Below, in pieces: positions 21,653-30,896 of a stretch of DNA of 45,000 nucleotides; the first letter of the stretch is position 1; the number at the start of each line of letters is the position of its first letter. The notes under the pieces were generated by a model. It saw only the letters and a list, made by a program, of their open reading frames with translations. It was not told the DNA's origin and searched no databases. A program made the translations under genes and the position numbers. Source of the stretch: Sporodiniella umbellata (Eukaryota; Mucoromycota; Mucoromycetes; Mucorales; Rhizopodaceae); contig JAIXMR010000026.1 in assembly GCA_025677835.1 (NCBI GenBank), positions 1-45,000 of the forward strand, read 5' to 3'.

Positions 21653-24600
21653 TTGACATACTTTGGAAGTTTAATATAAGCTATAAGGAATCTATAGACT
21701 ATACAAAGCGCTATATATTTAGTCATGAACACAGTGTATACTCTGACCTAAATTTCTAGTCTTTGTCTACCATTTCTGCTCAGCTATAGAGTGTTATTTG
21801 AAAAAATGGTAGTAAATGAGTTGCGAAATTGTTCAATCTTAGAACTCATCACGGAACACTTGTCTATGGTCTCTCCTAACTAGCAGATCATAACTTTGAA
21901 TTGGTATTATAAGGTTATCAACTTACTCCCTCCTCTTCATCTTTCCCCACCCCCTGCTTCTCTTTTTCTTTACCTTATATTAAAACAATTACCAGATAAC
22001 TAAGGTAGTCAACCAAAGAAAAAGTAGCGCTGCTTAAATCTGCAAACAAAGTTTGGTAAGATTAATAGCACTCTAAAACACTGTAAAGAAGAAGGACAAA
22101 CGTGATAAACTTTTTCTTTTGTTTTACTTACTATCAGATATACGCTGTTAGTTATTATAGAGACTTAGTAATGAGTTCAAGTATGAAGAAAGCTGCTTTG
22201 TATATAGGTTTATTACTCAGATTATGGACATTACCTAGCTCTTCGCCGCACTGAGTATCCGCCATATAAAGTATCGAAACGCTGGAAGCTTTTTTTGAAT
22301 CTTTTCCAGCCAATATCGCAAACTTTTTATTCTCAAAATCATTGAAAAGTATCATGTACCAAACTTCTTAGTAATGAAAAATGACAACCAAAGAGCAGAA
22401 GTTGCATCTTCTTTAGATTTGACAGACTTTCGGTCGATTTTTTTTTACTAATGTAACAAATGGCGAAGGAATATCCATTGTCTTCCTGAGTTAAAAGTAA
22501 GTTGTACAACCAACCCTTATTTCTAAATCTTCTTATTACCTCCGAAGTTCCCTACCCATCTAGCCCTCCTCTCAGAACAAAGACACCAAAAAAGTAGAAA
22601 AATGAAAAAATACCAGAAAACTAAACCAGAAAAGGCCAAAAACATTTAAAAAGCAAAAAACCCAAAAATATTTTTTCTCTAAAAGAAAGAGTATCGAAAC
22701 ACAATTGCAAGAATTACAATAAATGTTATTTTTATATTATTTTAAAATCAATCCAAAGCTATTCATTTCTCTTTTTATTTATTTCGCCTCATTTGATCGG
22801 ATATATTGATACTTCCATGTTCTACATTATACTTCTGACTCAATCTTATTTCTACCTCATACCCTCTTAACACGCTTTACAAACTTGATCTACCTTACAG
22901 GGTCTGGCGGTTGCTCAACAAAAGCCTTACTTTGGATATCAAAATTTCTGCTGAAAAACTATAAAGCCTATACATACAAGCAGAGATTACTAGTAACATA
23001 TTGATGCCAAATAAAAAAATTAGCTATAAGTGCGTTTTTTTATAGAAGAATAATCAAAGGGTCAAGGGAGCTTTATCCGACTGTGCAAAGCGATAAAAAA
23101 CTAGAACTGAATTAATATAAAAAGGTCGTCAAAGATTACATTCAGATGTTTTGCCATTATTTAACATTTACATCGCTTATTAGTTAGTTTTCTTTTTTGG
23201 AAAAATGTCTTGCTTCAATAGACACGAAACTTGACCAAGCGACAATAGTTTTTTAAACTCTTTTCTTTTACTGTTTTTTAATCGCTTCAGAGCAAAAAGT
23301 TTTTCAATTTGATATATGCAAAAAAAAAAAAAAAAAAAAAAAACTCAAAAAAAAAAACACTGAAATGTATGTGTAGTCTGGACGTCGATGATACTGCAAA
23401 CCTATCGAATATTGAGGTAAAAGACGAGCTTAGAGACAAAATAGGAAGAAGAGAGAAATTAAATTAGGCATTCAAGAAAGGCGCGACATGGGTCATTTAC
23501 AGGTTTAAAATCTTTATCTACACTAAAATACCGTGCTTAGTAAATAAGAAGCAGAGGAGCCTCAAGTTAGTTCTGTCAGGGAAGCCTTTTTAAAGAATTT
23601 AAGGCAAAAAATTGAAAAGGTATAAAGTCTTGAATAAAACTTTTGTCAGAGGTGTTTTGATAATCCCTCTTTTAAATGCAACACCCTCAAAGCTTTGAGA
23701 GAGAAATCTAATGTAGCAATGCTCTTATAGCATTTGAGCGTATTCAAGCAGATGGAAGCCTGGTGTATTTAAATGCACTTTTTGCTTTGTCCCTAAGAGC
23801 ATTGCATAGTTTAATCTTAAATCTTGAGTCAATAAAGATGGTTTCATTTTTCAAAACGTTAATCGAGCCGTCTTTCAAGTCTAAAATTATGTCTAAATAA
23901 CGAATAGGTGAGCCAACTAAGACTAAGTATAAAGGGTTACTAAGTTGTTATTATCTGGTCGCTGCCGTTGATTTTTAGTTAATCTACCAACCTTTTTTTT
24001 TCCAGTGAGGTTAATTAAGCATACGTTCAAGCTCTATTGAGAACGAAATATGTGACTTTAGGTTGCTTTTTGAGTGTTTGACTAGTTTTGACACTTGAAC
24101 AAGGCCTGTCTTGAAGCAGCGAATTTTTCATAGCTAACATATATAATTTTTTTAGCGGAAGAAAACACAGGCTTTGTAGATATAAAATTAGTCACCATAT
24201 TGTACTCTTTCTACAATATTGATACAACATAAATACAAATCCACTATTTCTATAAGCAACTGTCTTTATTTGTTTTTTCAAGCTTTATTGCTATTTTTAC
24301 ATATTTAATCATCCCATCAGCAGTTTCGTATCTCAGTTTTAGAGCGCATATAAAATTTATTTAATTCATTTTTACCTACAAAAAATATATATTCAACTTA
24401 CTTTCACTGCCTTCTATTATCCGTCTTTGGTAGGATATAATTGGTATTTTTCGCCAACATAGTAGTTAAAAGTGCGAGATCAAGAAATTAAACAAGTTGT
24501 TTTTTATGCTCAATGTGTTATATATATACTTTAGTACTACTGTTGTCGTTTGACTTTTTTTTAGGATCAACGTTAACTTCACTTTAACTTTTATTTTTTT

Positions 24601-24838
24601 CTTTCTTGAATTCCTCTAAAATACCCTACAAATTTTACATATAACTTGTCAAGAAATTTGCAAGCGGTCTTTTTTGTATATTTAAATTCTCAAAGAAGTA
24701 AACAAGAAATCGAAGTTTTTGTTTTAGAGTTTTTTGGCTTTCAAACTATAAGAAAAATAGCAGTTTTTTCTTTTGTAATGGCAGCTGCTTGAGTGTATAA
24801 AAAGATTTAGTAGTAGTGCAAAATTGAGTTCTTGGATT
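21653..24838. other. Spacer of large inverted repeat 1
   Basis: About 3.19 kb of very AT-rich unique DNA between the arms, with no convincing gene. It has a small inverted repeat, gcaatgctctta at about 23717 against taagagcattgc at about 23793, with a loop of roughly 65-75 nt. A 66-codon minus-strand ORF at 22155-22355 includes FAILAGKDSKKASSVSILY and might be a gene relic; I cannot name it. Confidence 0.6.
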
Positions 24839-25545
24839 TACTTTTTTTTTTGTTTTGCATTGTTTTATTCAATCCCTCACATCGGATGTTATTCGGTCAA
24901 ATAACTCCAAGATAGTGAACCTGATTTCTTAGTACTTTGCAATTTTTTTTTTTTAATAAAATGCTTAGAAGTGAATAAATAAATAAAAACTGGCTACAAA
25001 CATGCCCCCCCCCTCTTTTTTTTTTTTTAAAAAAAAAAAAGTACATCATACCAGCACCTTTATTTTGTTTTATTTAGCTGGAGCTGTTTTTCTATTTTGC
25101 TTCAAAGTTTGGTCAATCCTGTTGATCAATTACCAGTACATGCACGTGTATATTTTACATATACGAGACTGTTTTTTTTATTCAGTTCTGAATCCAGCCA
25201 AACGACTCTTGAAAGCCAACTAAACTTCAACTGTACCTAGAAAGTAGTAGTAGTAGAAAGTTTATATCAATATATAGCTGTAACTATAAACATTATAAAT
25301 CGGAAAGCCTCAGTATAAAAAATGTTTTATTTATTGTTAAATTAAGTAAATATTTATTCTACAAAGAGCATGCTTTTAGATCAGTTTTTTTTTTTTTTTT
25401 TTTTTTTAAAAAAAAAGAAACTTTGTATACAAAGTAGAAAAATGCCAAAATTTAAGACAGTATTGATACTCTGAGCAGCGATTTGGTATCACAATCAAAC
25501 TACCTGAGAAAGCATACGGGCTGCAGCAATCGACGTTCTTTATAT

Positions 25546-25857
25546 CTATAGTGTACTATATAGGGGGCCTATATTGAACCTTAACGTAACCCAAAACATT
25601 CTAAGTATATAGTTTACTTGATAAGATCGACAGCTTCTCTTTTTTCTTTTTTTCATCTTTAGCATATAGACGCATGGGCCAATGTACTTACCTTTTGTGC
25701 CACATCTCCATGTACATGACCACCTTCGAATCTGAATCGCTGTTTGAATTGTATGTGTCAACAAAGCATTTTTTAATACAAACACACATATGGCTCTATT
25801 GTCTTCAATCACTGTGAAATTTTGTGTGGTATGCTCACATTTAAACTCTCTTAATTT

Positions 25858-25890
<33 letters not shown>

Positions 25891-25911
25891 CAAAAGAAAA
25901 AAAAACCGCAT
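25546..25911 (-). other. Unrecognised ORF in LIR1 right arm
   Basis: Mirror copy of the ORF at 20632-20946, identical over the ~104 shared codons. The upstream extension is only poly-Phe from the T/A tract. Function unknown. Confidence 0.2.
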
Positions 25912-26234
25912 CGGTCTTTTTTTCTATTGCTAGAGCCACATACTTGGACAATAGTAGCTGTAATATTTATTTTGCATACTTGTTTTCATACTGTTTACTT
26001 ATTTTTGTTTTTTTGTTCAGCTTTTTAATAACTGAAAAAACAAACAAACATTGTGCCTAACAAGGAGACTGATGTAAAGTGGCGATCTTTAAGTTTTGTC
26101 TCTGTAAGGGTGAGCGTGCCCTGTGTATCTCTGTCAAGGTATAGAATTTTCAAAAAAAAAAAGAAGTATAAAACAAATGTTATTTCTTTACTTTTTCTTA
26201 CTCTTCATTACAAAACAAGTATCAAATTATCAAT

Positions 26235-26920
26235 ATGCGCTCTTCTCTTTTCCTCGTTGCTCTCACCCTTGTATCTTCTGGTAGCTAGCAAAACAGTATA
26301 CATATTTGATACAGGGTTCCTAATTACAACTATTTTTATAGCTTTTGCTGGAAATAGTGGTCACAGTTACAAAAATACAGGTGTCTCTCCTAGCGTTGAT
26401 TCCTGTATCGTAGAAATAAAAAACATTCACACTCGTATTTCTTCTATTAACACTGCTGTAAGTATAAAAATTAGTTTCAGTCATACAGCGTTGTTTTGAC
26501 CTTTCTTATTTTATACAGATGGAAAGTTATAACAAGTCAGAGCTTGTTAATGCAATGTTTATTCAAGAAAAATACAATCATCTCGAACTCTCGATTGCTG
26601 CTGCTGCCATGGAATGCCAAAAAATTAGTGGTACTATCAGTAGCGCTGATGCTTCTGCCATCTATAAGTACTCTGATATGATTCACCCCGATGTTGTATC
26701 CCTCTTGAAGACTGTCTTGTCAAAGAAGGACATTATCTGTAGTGATGAGAGTGTATTGAAAATCATAAGAAATGATCTTGAAAACTTGGAAGCTTTTGCC
26801 ACCCCATTTGTTCACGCTATTCAAGCCCTCTTCCCTGATGATGAACAAGACGAAACCAATGAACATGTTGGAAGAATCTTAGATGTTATCAAGAAAGCCA
26901 GAAGTGCCTTTGAATTCTAA
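26235..26920 (+). CDS. HsbA-like secreted protein 3 (right arm of LIR1)
   Basis: Mirror copy of HsbA-2. Exons 26235-26280, 26342-26457, 26519-26920; 187 aa. Exon 3 is identical at protein level (133 residues), and exon 2 differs by Ser for Ile in GNSGHS. Signal peptide and TATAAAAC box (26167-26174) are conserved. Both copies therefore look intact and possibly expressed. Its 3' end faces HsbA-4 with 125 bp between the stop codons. Family call and caveats as for HsbA-2. Confidence 0.75.
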
Positions 26921-27045
26921 TCTAGTTTCTTTTTCTTTTTCTTCTCAGCAAAATAATAGCAATAGCTGTAATAAATGTTAGTGTCAGTGTTAGTCAATCT
27001 TATTTTATATCAAGTGTTTATTTTCAAAAAAAGTTTAAAAAATAT

Positions 27046-27707
27046 CTAGAGAGTGAGGAAAATTTGCTCAGCATTGTCGATGGCGCTGTGGATGTTTTCA
27101 ATGTGAGTAGTAGCGGTTTCCTTAGATTCTTCAGGGAAGATAGCATACAAGGTACTGGTTAGAGAATTTACAAGTCCTCTAGTGTTTCTAACGTCTTCCA
27201 AAACAATATTAACAAGCTCAGGAATCTCTGCGATTTCGCCCTTTTTATCAACAAGAGCTGAAGTCATTGTTTCAATATGAGGAGAGAGTGTTCTAGCAGC
27301 TTCCAAAATAGTGTTGGAATCATTGGGAGACAAAGAACCGCTGATTTTACTACATTGCTTGTTAGCAATTTTCAAGGCTTCTTCGAGTGTAAGGTGACCG
27401 GCTTGAATTTCCATGGCATGAGCAAGGTTTTTGGTATATCCAGACAACTAAGTGCTACGGTTAGTACTGTCCTTATCAAAATGCAGTCTTTAGCTTACGT
27501 TGACTGCAACCTCACTAAGATGATTGCCAACGTTGTTCAGCTCAATAGTACAGGCACTGACATCCATGGAAACACCGTTTCTGTTTACAGTTTTGGCATT
27601 GGCTGTAGTTTATTCAAATTAATTAGTAAATAAAACGACACGGTCATCTTATTTAAAGTACCTGAAGCAGCAAGAGCAATAACAAGAGCTAAGAAAGAAG
27701 AACGCAT
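27046..27707 (-). CDS. HsbA-like secreted protein 4 (LIR2, left)
   Basis: Exons (minus) 27707-27662, 27602-27499, 27447-27046; 183 aa. Signal peptide MRSSFLALVIALAASANA, then KTVNRNGVSMDVSACTIELN, exon 3 LSGYTKNLAHAMEIQAGHLT, CSKISGSLSPNDSNTILEAA, SPHIETMTSALVDKKGEIAE, VLEDVRNTRGLVNSL, LYAIFPEESKE and NAEQIF. It has two cysteines, at SAC and KQC, which align with cysteines in the other copies. Exons 1-2 and both introns are nearly identical to HsbA-5, while exon 3 is clearly diverged. Confidence 0.75.
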
Positions 27708-27850
27708 ATTGATGAAATGGCTGTTTGTAAGAAAGATACGGTTTTTCTTCTTTTAAAAAGCGTTACCTTTTATACAAAGCGATTAACTCAAGATATGTAA
27801 ATAAAAGAGGCAAAATAAAATAAGAAGATAGTTGTAAACTCAATAGTCTT

Positions 27851-28028
27851 CTAATAATCAGATCGCGATTCAGCCTTTTTAGCAGCTTCAAAAATATATA
27901 TGTAAAAGTTTAAAATAAACCTGCAAATGCTTCAAAAAAAAAAAATTCTTTTTTGCCATTTATTTTTATATCGTTTAAGGAATGAAACTGATCGTAAAGT
28001 TTTTCAATAGCTAGAAATTGAGTACATC

Positions 28029-28085
<57 letters not shown>

Positions 28086-28346
28086 TGAACAAAAAATATA
28101 GGGCATACAAAAAAAAAACTCAGAAAAGCACAACTGAGGTACTCCTCAGGCACACACAACAGTGGCCAAGAACAAGTACTAAATATAGTTAGTATGTCAA
28201 CACAATAAAGTAAAGTTAACAAAAGAAGTATATTTTTCTTACTATTAGGTGATTTTAAAGAATTTCCTTTCCCTACCTTCTCTCTCTTTTTTTCTTTTAA
28301 GAAAAAACAATAGCCAGTTAAAGATGCCAAAAGTTTCAAAGACGAC
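27851..28346 (-). pseudogene. Unrecognised gene remnant, LIR2 left arm
   Basis: Coding-like segments on the minus strand with plausible splice sites: SSLKLLASLTGYCFFLKEKK then a GTAAGA...CATACTAAC...TTTAG intron; TCSWPLLCVPEEYLSCAFL; a T53-AG acceptor; CTQFLAIEKLYDQFHSLND with IKINGKKEFFFFEAFA; and a last exon ending AAKKAESRSDY and TAG (27853-27851). No intact start was found and the 5' part runs into the spacer. I do not recognise the family. Confidence 0.3.
28031..28083. repeat. Homopolymer A53
   Basis: 53 consecutive A. The mirror arm has exactly 53 T (29234-29286). Confidence 0.95.
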
Positions 28347-28970
28347 ACGCTTTTATTATGTTTATTCAAAGAATACTACTTAAAAATTCCAAAAATTAAT
28401 ATGTTGACTGAATGTACCCAAGGACTGACAGTTAACGTGTCAATCAATAGAGATTTAGCAAACAGCTTTTTTTTGCTGAATTCTAAGAAAGGCTTGTATT
28501 CTATAAGTACCATTGGCTAAAAGCTTCAGCATCAGCTTAGTGTGCCGAATATGCAGATACTGTACCATCGGTTACACCTAAGTAAAAAGAACTCAGTAAA
28601 GATAGTTTACCAAGTGTTTCACTGGTTCCGAAAAAAGAAAACATGGTTGCTGGATTTAAAATAACGTATGAAAAGTCCAGATTTAACATTGTAGATATGT
28701 GAAGTACAGCCTCCGTATAGTGAATACCTCTCGCAAGTTTTGACTGTTTCAACCCATCCTCAAGAATAAGACCAAAACGGTGATTTCTTAACTTACTAAA
28801 AGTACGTTTCTCATTTTATGAAGCTTATATCTACAAACACTGTTTACGAATACAACAATGGACACCTGTGTTTATACAGAGGGTAAAAAGGGGTGATTGA
28901 GGCCTTTTAATTTTTATGAAAGTTTAATCAGAGCAGTATGGAATGAAAAGGAATCTAAAATAAAAAGCAA
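28347..28970. other. Spacer of large inverted repeat 2
   Basis: 624 bp of unique sequence between the arms; contains the minus-strand gene fragment listed next and otherwise nothing recognisable. Confidence 0.7.
28537..28797 (-). pseudogene. Unrecognised gene fragment in LIR2 spacer
   Basis: Open, protein-like frame on the minus strand: KLRNHRFGLILEDGLKQSKL, GIHYTEAVLHISTMLNLDFS, YVILNPATMFSFFGTSETLG, with a possible GTAAAC...ACTTAG intron followed by VTDGTVSAYSAH and TAA. No clear start, and the upstream frame is closed. It may be a relic of a repeated Mucorales gene or mobile element; I cannot assign it. Confidence 0.25.
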
Positions 28971-29231
28971 GTCGTCTTTGAAACTTTTGGCATCTTTAGC
29001 TGGCTATTGTTTTTTCTTAAAAGAAAAAAAGAGAGAGAAGGTAGGGAAAGGAAATTCTTTAAAATCACCTAATAGTAAGAAAAATATACTTCTTTTGTTA
29101 ACTTTACTTTATTGTGTTGACATACTAACTATATTTAGTACTTGTTCTTGGCCACTGTTGTGTGTGCCTGAGGAGTACCTCAGTTGTGCTTTTCTGAGTT
29201 TTTTTTTTGTATGCCCTATATTTTTTGTTCA

Positions 29232-29288
<57 letters not shown>

Positions 29289-29467
29289 GATGTACTCAAT
29301 TTCTAGCTATTGAAAAACTTTACGATCAGTTTCATTCCTTAAACGATATAAAAATAAATGGCAAAAAAGAATTTTTTTTTTTTTGAAGCATTTGCAGGTT
29401 TATTTTAAACTTTTACATATATATTTTTGAAGCTGCTAAAAAGGCTGAATCGCGATCTGATTATTAG
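28971..29467 (+). pseudogene. Unrecognised gene remnant, LIR2 right arm
   Basis: Mirror copy of the remnant at 27851-28346, on the plus strand, ending at TAG 29465-29467. Here the T-tract after GKKE has 13 T instead of 12, which shifts the frame to an early TGA, so this copy is broken relative to the other. Confidence 0.3.
29234..29286. repeat. Homopolymer T53
   Basis: 53 consecutive T followed by AG, so it could be an extreme polypyrimidine tract of a 3' splice site. It mirrors A53 at 28031-28083. Confidence 0.95.
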
Positions 29468-29543
29468 AAGACTATTGAGTTTACAACTATCTTCTTATTT
29501 TATTTTGCCTCTTTTATTTACATATCTTGAGTTAATCGCTTTG

Positions 29544-29551
29544 TATAAAAG
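29544..29551 (+). promoter_or_regulatory. TATA box of HsbA-5
   Basis: TATAAAAG about 60 nt upstream of the ATG at 29611. Mirrored at 27767-27774 for HsbA-4. Confidence 0.6.
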
Positions 29552-29610
29552 GTAACGCTTTTTAAAAGAAGAAAAACCGTATCTTTCTTACAAACAGCCA
29601 TTTCATCAAT

Positions 29611-30272
29611 ATGCGTTCTTCTTTCTTAGCTCTTGTTATTGCTCTTGCTGCTTCAGGTACTTTAAATAAGATGACCGTGTCGTTTTATTTACTAATTAAT
29701 TTGAATAAACTACAGCCAATGCCAAAACTGTAAACAGAAACGGTGTTTCCATGGATGTCAGTGCCTGTACTATTGAGCTGAACAACGTTGGAAACCATGT
29801 TAACGAGGTTGCAGTCAACGTAAGCTAAAGACTGCATTTTGATAAGGACAGTACTAACCGGAGCACTTAGTTGTCTGGATATAAGGCAACACTGTCTAAC
29901 GCTATTGAAATTCAAGCCAGTTACCTTACACTCGAAGAAACCTTGAAAATTGCTAACAAGCAATGTAGTAAAATCGATGGCGCTTTGTCCCATAGCGATG
30001 CTAGCAATGTATTGGATGCCGCCAACAAACTCTCGCCTTCTATTGATTTACTCTCAGCTACTCTTGACAACCAGAAGACTGTAGTTAACAGTGATCCTGT
30101 TGTTGCTAAAATTGTCCGAGATGACATTAAGCAAGCCAAAGAACTCACTAACTCTCTTATGGACACCCTTTTTGCCATCTTTCCCGAAGAAACAAAAGAA
30201 TCTGCTAGTGTTCATTTGAAAAACATTAATAGCCATATTGAAAAAGCCGAGCAGAACTTTAACACTCTCTAG
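29611..30272 (+). CDS. HsbA-like secreted protein 5 (LIR2, right)
   Basis: Exons 29611-29656, 29716-29819, 29871-30272; 183 aa. Signal peptide identical to HsbA-4 (MRSSFLALVIALAASANA). Exon 3: LSGYKATLSNAIEIQASYLT, CSKIDGALSHSDASNVLDAA, SPSIDLLSATLDNQKT, VAKIVRDDIKQAKELTNSL, LFAIFPEETKESA, IEKAEQNFNTL. All the HsbA landmarks are kept (LS-x-x-DA turn, VRDD helix, FPEE). It diverges from HsbA-4 sharply four codons into exon 3. Confidence 0.75.
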
Positions 30273-30896
30273 ATAAACTTAAAACTTTTATACGATAAGT
30301 ATTGGTCACTGCTGACAAAGGAATATCTATTACACGTTGTTTTCTGTATAAAAAACTTCTAGAAATAAAGACAGAAAGAACTAAAACCTAAAAAAAAAAA
30401 AAAAATTACCTTTTCTAACAGTAAGGTTTTTTTTTATAACTCTTTGCATCTATACCTTTATACTTTTTTAAGCGATAGTTTAAGAAGCCAATCCCAAAAC
30501 GATAACAAGGTTTTACTGTCTTTGTAGAGTTATTTTGATAGTTTTTCTTCGTATATCAATTGGCTACATTTATGTTGCTGGCTCGAAACTAAGCGCTCCC
30601 CAAGCAAATAGAAAAAGGTAGCCATAATAAAAACCGTAGTATATCCTATATGATATACATTGCTTTGAAAGTTGCCAGGTACACTTATAAATTTACGTAC
30701 ACATGTATGTATACTTTTGAGTTGAGGAATAAGGTGCAATATATTGTTTATGCGTGCCGAGAATAAAAAAAAAGTTGAGTTTATGCAGCTATTGCTTTAA
30801 TATGTTTGTAAATTCTAAAAGGCCTTGTCGTTACGGGCACTTCAACTGTTGACAGGCTGTTTGGTATAGAGTAGGTAGAGAAATATTACCCTTTTT
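30273..30896. other. Convergent intergenic region, HsbA-5 / MED7
   Basis: 624 bp, AT-rich 3' flanks with an A-run near 30391. No gene seen. Confidence 0.5.

Larger units (their letters stand above)
24839..27011 (-). repeat. Large inverted repeat 1, right arm
   Basis: Reverse complement of 19476-21652. The identity breaks at cacatcgg...gcattg plus a T-run on the inner side, and after gtcaatcttattttatatc on the outer side. It contains HsbA-3 and the mirror copy of the unrecognised ORF. Confidence 0.95.
27448..28346 (+). repeat. Large inverted repeat 2, left arm
   Basis: Near-identical to the reverse complement of 28971-29870. It covers exons 1-2, introns and upstream region of HsbA-4, a 53-bp A-run (28031-28083) and a gene remnant. 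The inner edge is at gacgac (28341-28346). Outward, similarity continues into exon 3 at lower identity. Confidence 0.9.
28971..29870 (-). repeat. Large inverted repeat 2, right arm
   Basis: Reverse complement of 27448-28346 with few differences: for example A/G in the ctttaRctggc segment, a T13 tract where the left arm has 12, and a small cluster of changes in exon 2 (NHLSE versus NHVNE). Confidence 0.9.

Noticed and set aside
19476..27011. LIR1 as a terminal-inverted-repeat DNA transposon
   Set aside because: The arms carry whole host-like genes, the spacer has no transposase, and no target-site duplication is visible at the outer edges.
28029..28090. A53/T53 read as a poly(A) tail of a retrotransposed copy
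   Set aside because: No target-site duplication or reverse transcriptase is seen, and the flanking remnant still has introns. The tract fits a splice tract or a slippage product better.
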